NCBI GenBank assembly: GCA_024336345.1
Contig: JANFOG010000013.1
Location: forward strand, 806,001-870,000
DNA from: Mariannaea sp. PMI_226
Taxonomy: Eukaryota; Ascomycota; Sordariomycetes; Hypocreales; Nectriaceae
DNA length: 64,000 bases
Direction: 5' to 3'
Shown in pieces: positions 11,089-23,275 of the stretch (positions within the stretch are counted from its first letter, which is position 1; every line of letters begins with the position of its first letter). A program made the position numbers and the translations under genes. The notes below the pieces were generated by a model. That model ran no database searches. It saw only the letters and a program-made list of their open reading frames with translations, and had not been told where the DNA came from.

Positions 11089-14000
11089 CTTAGGCAGTTG
11101 GTTCTCTTCTCTCGCCTGCGTGTGGCGCCGCTGCTGCAACCCGGCATGAGAGAGTACTCACGAATAGGATTCGTGGGGCCCTGGCAGTCACACATCACGC
11201 TCACCGGACCAATAAAGCTCAGAAACTGCCGCGTTCCCTCTTCTGCTGCATGCTATGGATTTCGCCCTTTTGTGCAAAGCCGACCGCATGCAGACCTGAG
11301 CTGATCTTGTAGGATCCACGGCCGAAAAGGAAAATAAAAGCTTGATACGTTGTATGTAAGGGTAAGGTGCCGTTGCATGCCACTTGGGATCCCTCCGACG
11401 ATTGCCGCGCCTAGTTTACCATGTAGCTACACCTGGTTACCTTACCTTTGATGTTCCATTGATTTTTCGTTGTTTATTCCGTTCCTCCATGTCAATAGGT
11501 CAACTACCCAGTGCCGTGACTTTTTGCACTTGTCAGTTCATCATCTTCTTTCCCCCGCAGTTGGCCCCCTTATGCCCCGTCATGACGTTCATCTCTTTCA
11601 ACTCAATTCAGGCACTTCTCACGAACCCCTCACGACAGAACCTCGGCCTGACCTGGCTGTTTTCCCCTCTCATTATAGTTTTCGTTGGGTCTTGTCTTGC
11701 AGATTATCAAATACTGTGTGTGGTATTGCATTGTACTCAGCCATATATGCAGCGTAGTCAATATGTATAACGTATATAGTCTGTAGCCTCTCTCCCTCTT
11801 CAGCTTTCATCACGGAGTTAAAACTCCCCCCACCCAACGACAGTCACCAAGATGCTGTTTGCCGTCGGGGTTCGACGCTACTGCGGCACAATCCGCCGCC
11901 ACAGCCATTAGTTGAGCGAGACAACTAACAAGGGGCTGGCCATGTGAGACAGGCATTGGCCATGGCATATGTGTGAGTGCTTGAGTGTGAGTGTGTGTGA
12001 TGAAGGTGCATAACGAGGCGTGCCTGCGTGTCTGTGTGTCTGCATATGTGTGTGTGAGTGTGACTTGGAAGATATTCACATTTTCCCCTTGTCTCAGATG
12101 TTTCGCCGCCGGGAGGCTCTCTCTCCCGTGTCTGTCTGCCTCTCTGTCTCTCTCTGTCTCTCTCTTCCGTCCCCTTTCACTCCCTTTCCCCCCACGCGTT
12201 TCTCCCCTTCCCTGGGACTCTCCGGGGGGTGGTCCATCCCACGGTACGGAGTACGTAGTTTATAGCATCAAGGATGAGAAGAGTCGGTGGGCAAAAAAAG
12301 GGCTGGGAAGCGCGGCTAACATGCCAATTCCGCGTGCTCGCGGAAAATAATGCGCGGTACAAGTACTAAAATACGTGATGCTGTGCCACCATCCTATTTC
12401 AACGAAAGGTCGATGTCGGTGAAGGCCGTCAAGAATAGCATCATGCCTCTCTCCACATGGCTTGATTGGCAAAATCTGGGATTTTGGTGATAGCAAGCCT
12501 CAATAAATTAAATCAAGAAATGATTTTCATTCCATCTCTAGCGAGTCCTTCGTCTTGTTTAAGCGATTGCGGTTGCGAAGAAAAGAAAATGAGACTTGTG
12601 ATATGAGACTTGATATGGGGTGTGCTGTGCGTGTATCATGAGGGCGGGTAGGCGTGCGTGGGGACTGATAGTATCAACGCATTTTAAGCCCGACATTCAT
12701 TACGTAGACGCCTCTTATTAGTTGATACTATTTTTTTTTTCATTCACTGGAGATAGGTAACGGCAACGTCCCAGCCGATGAGATAATTTTGTCAGTGTTC
12801 TTTGGAGATAGATAATATCGGCGTGGGGTGGGAGAGGAAAAAAAGAGATGAAGAAAAAAGAAGGCGAAGACGCAATCTTCAGGTTGGCAGCGGCATCTAA
12901 GGTGGGCATGTATCAGTGACAGAGAGGGAAGAATGACGGGCAGAGGTTTCAATTGCAATAATCTGGGCGTGTCCCAGCGTTTTGGACAATCAGATTGCCC
13001 TAACCGGGTTTAAGGCGTCGGGTGTCCATTTCAATTTGGGGACTTATCAAAAGAACCCTTCCTTTTTGTTCCTAAACATTTCCAAAGGTTCCCCGTTCAG
13101 AGATTGCACAAAGTAACCATATCCAGCTTTCAGCCCTGTCTGCTTCGTGTTACCTACACCTACAGTACTGGCTATCTGCCTATCTGGCATGATAATAGTG
13201 GGAAGCAAATCTCCCCGGAAATGCTTATTTTTACAATGCCGTAATCTCTTTTGGCTCCCCCTCCCTCTCCCCCAATCAGCCTCACCACCACCAATCTGCG
13301 CGGTACCAAACAAATCAAAGATCGGAAGATACGGCGATATGGCGACATTGCTATCAGCTCACACGCGCTATCAAGTACAGATTACAAAGAACCTAGATAT
13401 GCACAAAAGAAAGAAAGAAAGCCACTGGAGAATCGGTATCTGGTTGAGACCATCACACTGGCTCGGAGTAGCTTCATACACACACCCCTGCACCATCTCG
13501 CATCATCTGCCTTGGAAGCAAGTCAACAGTTAGGACAATTTCTTATCTTGAGGATATCTAAAGGTTGTGTAGGTGTAGTATATCGCATCATGTACAGTAC
13601 CCTTCAATATTCCGTGAATTCTAGTTATTGAACAAACCCCACCAACACTGAGGGATGTGGCGGCCATATCCGATGCAATCCACAGTTGGTGTTCTTGCAT
13701 CCTCCTCCACTCCACAGCTCCGTGGTGCACGTTCAAAATATCATGGGCCATTATTATGCACGTACAGATACCATAGTACACCGTTCACACTTTGTTACCA
13801 AGGCCTGTTCACTTGATACGTACAAAGCAATTTTGCCAGGGTCCATCTCCCGCCCGGCAGCTGAGACGCTGGGCTGGCTCAATGGGGGTACACTTTGCAA
13901 CTTATGAACGGGTTTGTCCCCGTATGGGGTCATGAGCCTCAAGGCATCGCACGGTTTTTCAACGATGCCCAAATCCCCAATCTTGGTGACCAACAACAAC

Positions 14001-15350
14001 TACAAAAACTACAACAACTTCTCCACCAGGCCTCATTGCGTCCAAGGCTCTTGGTTGTTTTTTTATTACTTTTCTGGTTCCTATTACGAGAAGAAGCATT
14101 GATGACAGCATTGGGGTTGAAAAAAGACAAGGTTCCGCAACCTTGATGGGCGATGCAGTCTCACCTGTATCTGCTGATGGAACATGGGTTGGAGGCTCTC
14201 TGGCAAACCCACTAGCAACAGGCTACCAGCCAGTAGTAGATGCTGGAGAGGGCAAGTCAACGAAAAGAGTTTTTGTCAAAGAGTTTTGTCTCGCTCTCTC
14301 AGACGAGAACCATAGTTGACGATTCTCCCCAACGGCAGATCTCGCATGACTGACGGGCCTTCCGAAGAAAAAGGTGCAACCACTGTGCTCTCATATTCAT
14401 GCTCTCTTGCATCGGTACCGCAATTAGGACAAGGATCATGGTCGATGCCAAAAGAGGCAATTCAGAAGACAGGTTCCCCGCTCCGTCTTTCATGATGTGA
14501 TGGTTTGTCAATGCGTTGGGCTCTGACGCGTCCAACGATAACTGTAACCTACTGTGTATGTACATAATATTTTGGTCACCTGTCATTCATTTAGTCAGGC
14601 TTGAGTTGCAGGAGAGTGGAAGAGAAAAAGATAGTGTGAGAGTGAGAGATATTACCCGAGGGGGTTAGTTGATGTTGGGAGAAACAGCAAGGTCAAAGTA
14701 CGCGGAAATGGGACATAGGAAGAAAGAAATATTAATAATATAATGAGAATAATAACGGGAAAAAATAAAACAATAATATCCATCCATCAATCAATCAATC
14801 AACTAATCAAAACGTACTCATGAAGCACGCAATTTTCCCCCCCTTCGCCAGCTCGCTCTCCCACGTGTGAGGCTGGTAAAGAACCCCACGCTGCTGTCAT
14901 GATGACAACCTGGTCAGGGTGGGATGTGAGCGAGGCACAGATAAATTAATACCTACTTGGTAATAATCTGTGCGCTCTTGTGCTACCTAGGTAATTATTA
15001 AGAAGAAGAAAAAACACGAAAAACAAACCATAGCTCCCTATAACTCGCAGAAGCAAAGCGGAACGTTGGATACGATACACGGCAAAATAGAAAGAGGAGG
15101 CCGAGGGACGAAGCCATCGCGTGACCAATTTACCCTGCCCTGAGGAGAGAGGCCTGAGAAAAGGCCTCCCGCTACGGAGAACTAGGAAGAGAATTGTCCG
15201 TCCCCCGTCCGTCAGTCACCAACAAAGATCATCCACCCGGGTCTTTCACAACCAACAGCGTCAATGGCAACCCAGCTAAACGGGTGACATTGGTCATGTT
15301 CACACACACACAACTGCCTCTACTGACGGTACACAGTAAACTACACACCC

Positions 15351-15370
15351 TCCCCTCCCCTCCCCTCCCC
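15351..15370. repeat. TCCCC pentanucleotide repeat
   Basis: Four perfect TCCCC units embedded in a longer C/T-only tract that continues on both sides. On the minus strand this is a G-rich run of the kind that can fold as a G-quadruplex. Confidence 0.85.
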
Positions 15371-17150
15371 TCCCCCCCTTCCCTCTCCCCCTTCCTTGAA
15401 AAGACCCAGGGCGCATCCGCGTCCGCACCCATGGCCCGTCTAGAAAACGTCTTTTTTCCCCACACTGACATCGAGCCCATGCTCACCGGTCAGCGAGCCC
15501 CTGCGCAGTCGAAAGTGAGCCCAGCCTGGGAAAGGGAAGGGCCGTTCTTCACCCCCCCTGGCTCTTGTGCCTCACCGAGGTGGGAAGCCTTTCGGAAACC
15601 GGGGGAGAACAAGGAACCGTTGGCCTTTTTTCTTTCTTTTTGAGGTTCTTGAGTCAGTGGTTCAAGTGCGTCCCCTTTCCGCCGGTGAGTTGGGTCGGTC
15701 CCAGAGTACAAAAAAAATAAAAAATACTAGGGAAAGCAGTGACATATCTTCACTAGAATGGGGGATGGAGGCGAGGGCGCGGAGTGTCGGATGGGTTCGT
15801 ACGACTTTGCATCTGGAGATGTTTCTTTCGATTCCCCAGTCTCTCTCTCGTTTCTGAGCAAAAAGACACGGCGCGGGAACTGGCCGTGGCACACACAGCC
15901 CTGTTTCAAGGTACCAAAGTCTTGTGTAAATCCATGCCCTGCTCAGTCTTTTCGCCGCGGCCGGACATGCAATCCCGTTGGCAGCAGGGCTCTTACCTTG
16001 AACCCCAGGTGTCATGATATAGGTGTGTTATGCTGCTAGGTCTGTCCGTTTATCTACTTACTTCACATGTGTCTATATATCCGGGCAAGTTCGAGGAACA
16101 CTCCATCTTTGACACCCTCCCCTTCACTTCCCCCAGATACCTCTATCTTTTTTTTTTTAATCCCAAGTGCTTCCTCGGCGCTAGGGACCCGGGTAGAAGG
16201 GATAGAAGGGAAGGGGGACGGGGAGTGGAGGGGAGGGGGGTTGCATGACAGGAGCATTTGGCAGCTCCAATGTAGGATTCCCAAGCCGCTGGATCGTCGT
16301 TCCGAATATACAGAGGTTTCTTTTTGGCCTTGATGTCGGGGACCCATAAACGTTGCACCCCGTACAAAATAGTACTTAAGCGTATAATTGTCCGGATGTG
16401 GAAGCGAAGCCATGGCAACTCGCCGAAATGACGCGAGCAAGGGCCGATCATGGAAGAAAAAAGCAGTAAGAGAGAGCGAGAGCGAGAGGGCGAGCGCGGG
16501 CCCGAGTAATGATGGAGAGGGCATGGAAGCGGTTTCAGTATGGCCCCTTGTTAATAAACCCGTTATGCGCATTTTTTCCTTTCTTCCCCCTCGACATAGT
16601 ACTATGTATCTATAGTATTTGTCTCCCATCATACTCGCTTAACTACAAAATAACATGACTTCAAACCCTTTCACCTCCCCCTCCCCCTCCCGCCATGTAA
16701 CGCTTCAAACGGGCTGCAAAACATCCTCGTCCTGACACCTATTTCCTAAACCGTCGACTTGCAGAGCTTCGTACACACCCCCAGGATGATGTCTGGTCTG
16801 CCGTTCCAAATGCGACAGTGCACAGAACAGCACCTCTCTTCTTGTCCTTGTCCTTGTCCTTGTTCTTCTACTTCTTCCTTTTTTTTTTTGGTCCTTGCCC
16901 GGTTTCCGTCATCCCTTGTCCGTTTCTTTCCTTTTTCCGAGTTTGCACTGACGTTTGGACCATCTTTTATATTATCCATCGCCTACAGATTTCTCCAACC
17001 TAGCATTCCTGTTTTCCGAGCCGAAGCATGATGCGATGCCACTTTTACCCTCGGGCCGTAGTCTTGAACACTTTTTTCCACCCCGGTGTTCAGCACCAAA
17101 CAGGCTCAAGGATATATGTTCACCCGTCGGGTGTTTGTTTGCCCACGCCA

Positions 17151-17174
17151 TTATTATTATTGTTATTATTATTG
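17151..17174. repeat. ATT trinucleotide repeat with one interruption
   Basis: ATT units broken by a single GTT variant. Confidence 0.85.
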
Positions 17175-19025
17175 CATCCGTGAACTCATCCGCTCACAGG
17201 CATGAAAAGTGGCCATAGCCAGCCTTGTCATGAAAGCAGGAAAGAAGGGAAAAAGCACAACGTCATAAGTTGTCTCATACCACCCAAACAGACACGCCTC
17301 CAGCATGCATCAAGATTGCTCCACGATCGCGGCCCCCGGCTGATTCAGGTCCACCCCCGGTATGGATGTGCTTGTCCCGCACCTCGCTCAGAACATGTGA
17401 CCTTTTTTCTTTTATGTATCTTATAATAGTTATTATAATGATTCTTTCAATCAGGCCTTGTTGCTTCGGAGAGGGTGCAAAAAAAAAAAAAACCCCTGGC
17501 TTGATTGCGGGTTTTGCTTGCTCATTATTAGGCGACCACGGACACTCCACTAATTACGAGGTTTTGGTTGATCCGCATTGACTCCCAACACACGCTTTCA
17601 CGATGGTGGCTTTTTCCAAACACAATAAGAGACACACCTCTCGATGCTACCAGAAACCTGTGGTCTGTGTCTTTTTTTTTTTTTCCTTTCCCATTAAACT
17701 GCTTACGTGCGAATTCTGCGGCCCGGGATTTACGGCCGCAACTCATCGACAAAACACACACCCAGCACCACACTGACAATGCAATGGATGGATACATCGT
17801 CCTGGGCTGTTTCAGAAGACATCAATCATTTCAACTATTTGCGCTCAAGACGCCAGTGCCTGCATGCCTACCTCAATACTACATACAATACACGACACAC
17901 CCATCGCATTTCATGCCACCCACCATTTGTCGCAGCTTGCTTCCTCAGTATCTGTCTTACCACTCTGCCGGGACAATTCTGCAGGCCGTTTGCGCGTAGT
18001 ATCTCTCTAGCACAGTAGTAGTGAGGCTCTCACTCGTGTGTCAGTGTGGCTGCCATTTCCGTTAGCCAAGGCGTGTTGGTTGCCATATAACTTCGTATTA
18101 TAGTCTGCCACGTCTTAGTCGCGGCATTCTTTGTTACATGCCGCCCTGTTTCGTATTTCCATGCTCACCCTCACTCTCACTCTCATCGCTTTATTGCAAC
18201 ACGTGACGACATAGGATGCCATCGAGTATGCCGGTAGCCGTAATCAACTAGCAGTAGTCAGCTGGCCTCACTCACCGAAATTCTTTCACTAGCCGCATCG
18301 TGGATACCACGGTGAACGTCTACTTCATCTCGGATAGTTCCATGCATCACATTTTGTTCGTGTGCCAAGCCATCGGGGCTGAACTAACAGTTCAGTACGA
18401 AGTACATGCACATGGATATACCAGAGCTGTCACATATCACAATACTACTATCGTTATAATATTTAGTCCAACCTGCAAGTGCACAATCCCGTCTCGCGCT
18501 AGGCTGGGTGTCTAACGCGAATCCATCACCACCCCGTGGGTAACCTAGCGCCGTCTCACTTCAGCCGTGGCTTCAGCAAACACGGCATGGAGTTATTAGG
18601 TGGCTTGCTTGGAGGATCGACGACAAAACGGAACGGACTTTGGCTAGTGATTGGTTAACCTGGCCCAAAACTCTGCCGCCTTCTATACTATTCGTAGCCC
18701 AACTACCAGGAATCTGGAAATATAGCGACCTGCCTAGAATCCCGCCGGCGTGACTAACATGCACGAAACCTCTCTCAGCTCAACTGCCCTTGCTATAGAG
18801 AAGAAGAAAAGAAGAAGAAAAAAAGGAAAACCCTGGTTTATTTCGCAAGAATAGTCCCTTTTGGGAAATCCGGTCAATCTAGCGACTCTTTGGCTGAGCT
18901 GTATTTGTGCCGCCCGGCGGTTGTCGTCCTATCGCCGTGACCCCCCGGGAGTCGTCTTGCAGAGATAGTCTGAACCCAGCTCTTGTCACTGTAAGCGCTT
19001 GTCCCTGTGGTGTTGGTCCCGACAC

Positions 19026-20206
19026 TCATTGGCGCTTCTTCTCGTTCGTTGCCGCCTCGGCTTCTTCCCCGGCCACAACGGTCCCATCAGCCAAAACCTT
19101 CTCCGTCGATCGAACATGGCCCAAGACAAACGGATAGGCAATATCGCAACACACCGCCGTGCCAATGAAGTAGATACCAAGGGGGTGCCACACGAAGCCA
19201 TGGGCTTCTGGCCAATACCACCACAGCAAGCCGCACGTAACCGGAAGTCCCATCAATGTCCCGACGAATCGACAAAACCTAAAAGAATTGTGTGGTCAGC
19301 ACTATCCCAATACCGCGAACATTTAGTCTTGTGTTCAACTGCTACTACAACATCTGGATTTGCTTGCCGTGTGCCTGGTGTTGGGCTCACCCTCACCCCC
19401 AAACGCCTGAACGGAAGATGATGGCCCCTGGTCCCCTGTCTGGAGCTACTTTAGGGCACTACTCTCTGGGGAGACACTAGTTGAGACAACAACTATCCAG
19501 TGGTTGCGAATAGCAAAAGCTGTGGGATTGAAGGTTGGAGGTCGCAAACTCAGATGTACGTGCCTCCCCCTTTCCAAGGTGCAATGGAAGCTGAATAGTG
19601 TCATGTCTATCAGCCGTATGAGACTCACCATATTGCGTAACTCTGTCCCCCGGAATGTCCTCGTCGGAGAAGCATTGCCAAGGCACTGACGCTGAATGCC
19701 ATTTGCGCCACGCCAGCCGACCACCAGGATAGTTCTGTAGTATCGCGGGCTTCCTGGCCTTTCCAGGTCTTGCCCCATTTGATACCATAGCCTCGGTGTG
19801 GTTCCTTGAGCCACCACCAAACGAAGAGCCCGTTCCCAACAAGTCCGAAAACGAACATGATCCCAAGCAGTAGAGGGACATTTCTCGCCACAAGAGGCGT
19901 CGAGGCGAAAGACTTCGGCGCAGTCTTGAGCGTAACGTAAAGGACAGGAATGTCGAGGAGTAGCCACAGCATAAAGCCGATAGTCTCGAAAGGCGCCTCG
20001 CAGACAACGAACGCGTAGACTACTTCCCATGATAGGTTGAGAGCCAGGGCCAGCAGTGGCGCCGGTGTAGCATTAGTGGCCAACGAGCGGCGGATCATGA
20101 GGACGTAAGCTATTAGCCAGAAGGCAACACCGACTCCTAGGCATACAGTAGAGGCTGGGATGAGCCAGAGTGGCGCCGTGTCCGGCGGAATATCTGAGGA
20201 GCCCAT
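19026..20206 (-). CDS. Pyr4/PaxB-family membrane terpene cyclase
   Basis: This is a likely integral-membrane terpene cyclase of the Pyr4/PaxB/AusL type, which protonates an epoxide or alkene to cyclise prenylated aromatic or indole precursors in fungal meroterpenoid and indole-diterpene pathways. Two exons fit: 20206-19629 and 19278-19026, joined by GTGAGT...TTTTAG, giving 276 aa. The joined protein reads GQSYAIWFCRFVGTL across the junction, matching the family's usual sequence there. Several hydrophobic segments, probably seven, span the protein. The family's two acidic catalytic positions appear conserved: E61 in NLSWEVVYAF and D238 in CCDIAYPF, with WPEAH between them. The first ATG at 20206 gives a normal-length N-terminus. 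The intron, about 350 nt, is long for this genome. No prenyltransferase, monooxygenase or synthase lies nearby, so the substrate is unknown. Confidence 0.85.
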
Positions 20207-22238
20207 CGTGAAATTGGTGGCGAGGTATTGCAAAATATCTAGCTGAGAAATAGTAATAATAGTACACGAATTTCTAAAAAGAGGAAATAGAAGAAGGAGA
20301 GACGAGACGAAGGCCTGTAGAGTCTTGATGTTGATTAGACAATCAAACCTAGGTGGGTTGTGGCTGAGGCTGACTAGCTATGGAATTCTGACTAGAGCTG
20401 AGCTGAGCTCAGCAGCTGGTCAACCAGGCCGGTTCAAAGATCTGACTGGCCAATTCAGAAGCAATAGAATGAACTATCGGAGCTTCATACGAGGTGCCTG
20501 GTAGAATTGAGATCAGAGATGGCCGACGAAGAATGTTGCTAGGGAGTAAGATATTGAAGCTATAGATGTGGCATGTTTGCGTTTGCGTAGGTAGCTAACG
20601 ATGCACGTGAGATTGTAGTGACAGAAGGCAGGTTGCTTACCCTATACTTGTAGCAAACGAAGGTGGTTCCCCAACGGAAGGTGGGAAGTCTATGTCTTGA
20701 TTAACCTGGATCAATTCCTTTTGATGGATATTCGAAATGGATTAATTCGTTATTGCGATTCGGCGGCTTTGGTATATTGAGCATCGGTCCAAGTCTCGTT
20801 ACCATACATGCAGATCGTTGAGCAACTTGAAATAAGGTATGTCTCCGATAGATTGAAAATTGTAAGAAAATATAGATCAAGCATGTGGGCGATTGTGACA
20901 ATGAAATAAAATCGTCTACACTGCCCTTAGCTGTTTGGATGATCTATTCGTTAGATGTATAGCAGAACCATGCGTTTCGTTGACTCCTTGGCCTACCTGA
21001 TCAAGTAGATATATGCAAGTATATGATCCCTTGTAAAACTCCAAGGCTGCAAGTTGGGACAACAGCAAAGGAAGAGTGTCCTTGTAATAATCCTCACATT
21101 TAGTTAGAGAAAATCTCATCTTCTCATCGACCTCCTATTGTAGCCAACTTCGAGCGAAACATCCCCCATCAAGTGACGACAAGGTGTGGCTAGGTGGTTG
21201 ACGATCAAAGGAATGCAACCAACATAGCATCACTTGTTCATCGCGAAGAGTGATAACTTGGCAATGCGTGATGTTCGATTTTGGATAACATGGACGTTTC
21301 AACAGTGCCTTATAATGCCACTATGGTGCTAGACTTGAAGGCATTCATCAACCATATACCAAAAAGGTCCGTCCGTGTTTCTGTTGCTCACATCTCTATC
21401 TCGTCATGAATGCCAGTAATTCCCCAAGGAAGGATCTCATTGCCTTCTGGCTACTGATGATAGCATCCTAACCTAAGGTTCTGCGTCCATCAGAGCGTAG
21501 CCCATCTCGAACTTTGATATCTTACTAGAGTTTCTGATTAGAGAGCCCAAAGACTTTTGTACCAGTTAACACACAGAGTGAGCATCAAACCCAAATCTCA
21601 TCACACTTTTACATCTTCATCTGCTCTCATCGAGCCTCCAGAGACGTTGCGTGGCAATATCCGATCCTGGCTTTCATTCGAGCTTCTTCCTTCTTTACCT
21701 GTTGCTGTCGAGCCTCTCGATCTCGCTGCCCCGTTTGAACGACTGTCAGTCGAGCAAGGTTTCGTTGTCGTCCCATACAATTATTGCCGACATGGATAGA
21801 GTAGCATTCATGCAGTCTCCGACTCTGCACCTCCAGATCCTTCCGTCAAGGTGCCGTTCATCTCAAGTCGTGCTAGTCAACACCTCTATTGGCCATATAC
21901 CATCCCACAGTTTCAACAGTATTTCCCAACCAATCCGACTTGATATAATCTTTTGCTCAGGAGATTTGGCCATAGAAATCCAGGTTTTTTTTTTTCGCGG
22001 GGAAGTTCCAAAATATTTCGCTCTCGCTTCATCGATTTGTATGTATATAGACTTGGCAACAATATCTCTCGGCAATTCGTAGCAGTCTCAACCCTAGTAT
22101 TAGTTCACCTTTAGCACCAACTTCATTCATTTCAAACGTAGAGACCGGTATCTGCATTGTGGAATCCTTTATTCTCTTCGTTACAGCTGTATATGTACAA
22201 TCCGTTCGTTCGGCCGCCACGCTTCGTTAAAACCACAT
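20207..22238. other. Intergenic region between terpene cyclase and NDUFB7
   Basis: Upstream DNA of the terpene cyclase followed by the 3' side of NDUFB7. No complete gene is seen. Short open stretches at about 20916-21119 (minus) and 21807-21935 (plus) look slightly protein-like, but both are under 70 codons, bounded by stops and match nothing I know; they could be relics. Confidence 0.45.
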
Positions 22239-22665
22239 TTAGTTGCTTCGAGCACCGCCCTTCTCCTCCCTCAACTCGTCCATCTTGGCGACTCGCTTCT
22301 TGAACTCGACGTATTGGCACTTCTCGTAGCTGTGTCGCTCATCCTGTCCAGCACATCTCATTGTGAGTGTTTTGTTCCCCGTTGTGTCGACCTGCGCAGA
22401 TTGGGCCGCATCCGCGCTGTTCCGGGGAGGGTACATACCGAGCACTTCCAAGGGGCATACCAGGTATCCCTTCGGCACTTGTTGAGAGGGATAAGAAGGT
22501 GAGCGCAGCTGTCTCGGTAGGCGATCGGGAGACGAGCCTCGCGCATCTCCTCGCGGGTCGCTTCTGTGGGAGGAGGTCAGCAATTGAGACGGGGAAAACT
22601 GGCACCGGGGGTTATTCCGGGCTGTGGGACGTACGCCGCGTCTCAGTAACTGCGTCGGAAGCCAT
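22239..22665 (-). CDS. NADH:ubiquinone oxidoreductase subunit NDUFB7 (B18)
   Basis: Accessory subunit of mitochondrial complex I on the intermembrane-space face, ortholog of mammalian NDUFB7/B18. Three exons: 22665-22635, 22563-22439 and 22343-22239, with introns GTACGT...CACAG and GTATGT...GACAG, encode 86 aa. The diagnostic twin CX9C motif is present: C30-X9-C40 and C51-X9-C61, the pattern used by the Mia40 import pathway. The block RLPIAYRDSCAHLLIPLNKC is typical of the family. The 86-aa length is shorter than the animal protein but normal for fungi. The first exon codes only ten residues, and the start ATG is preceded by a purine at -3. It lies between two accessory genes but is an unrelated housekeeping gene. 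Confidence 0.93.
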
Positions 22666-23275
22666 TTTGGTGGTTCAATTGGGCTCCAAGATTTGAGGTT
22701 GCTGGTCAGAAAGCTGTCGTGAGGTTGCCCTTCGGGTCAAGGTCGGCAGTTGCTAGTTTTCTGCCTTGGAATTGGGGCACCCACCACTCAGCCCGCGTCC
22801 AATCAGAAGCTACGAATTACCACGCTATGCAGACCTCTCGTCCTTCGATCACCAACTCTGTCATGAATTGATTATTACTGCAATCAATTAAATTCGAAGA
22901 ACATTTTCATTTATTCGCTTCTCTTGATGTGGATTTTTCGTCTCCCTCCTTGGTGCCGGCGTGGGAAGCCATTTGAGATAACGCCACATCTGGTGGGTCT
23001 GTCCAGCTGAGCAAAGCCACAGAAAGACTTACACGAAAGGATATCGATGTTCTGCTCCTTCAACATTCCGATCCTACCAGGTATCACGTATTCAGCTACA
23101 AGCCACAGAGTTTTGGCAAGGCCATATTGATTCGATGTATACTTCTAAATGACCTCATGGTTCTCGAAAATTGTAGCATCTTTCCAATGTCAATGGACCT
23201 GGCATAGACTCCGATGATAGATTTATGTCATGTCTGTAATTTATTTTCCTCATGGGGCCCTGTCTCTATATACAA
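22666..23275. other. Intergenic region, NDUFB7 promoter and sulfatase 3' side
   Basis: About 600 bases between the NDUFB7 start and the sulfatase stop, both on the minus strand. It should hold the sulfatase 3' UTR and the NDUFB7 promoter. No repeat or additional frame was recognised. Confidence 0.6.

Larger units (their letters stand above)
8201..19025. other. Gene-less stretch, right part of the desert
   Basis: No supported gene. Open frames of up to 189 codons (for example minus-strand 16063-16632) are low-complexity and unlike any family I know. The stretch has poly-T and poly-C blocks, GA, GAAGCT, TTG, TCCCC and ATT repeats, and palindromic words such as GGTACCTAGGTACC at 10102-10115. 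The right boundary is the 3' end of the terpene cyclase gene on the minus strand. Confidence 0.5.

Noticed and set aside
16063..16632. 189-codon reverse frame
   Set aside because: Low-complexity Ser/Leu/Pro content from GA-rich DNA; a shadow frame exists on the other strand.
21651..22082. 143-codon forward frame and a neighbouring Pro-rich short frame
   Set aside because: No recognisable content; frames are broken and could equally be chance in AT-rich DNA.
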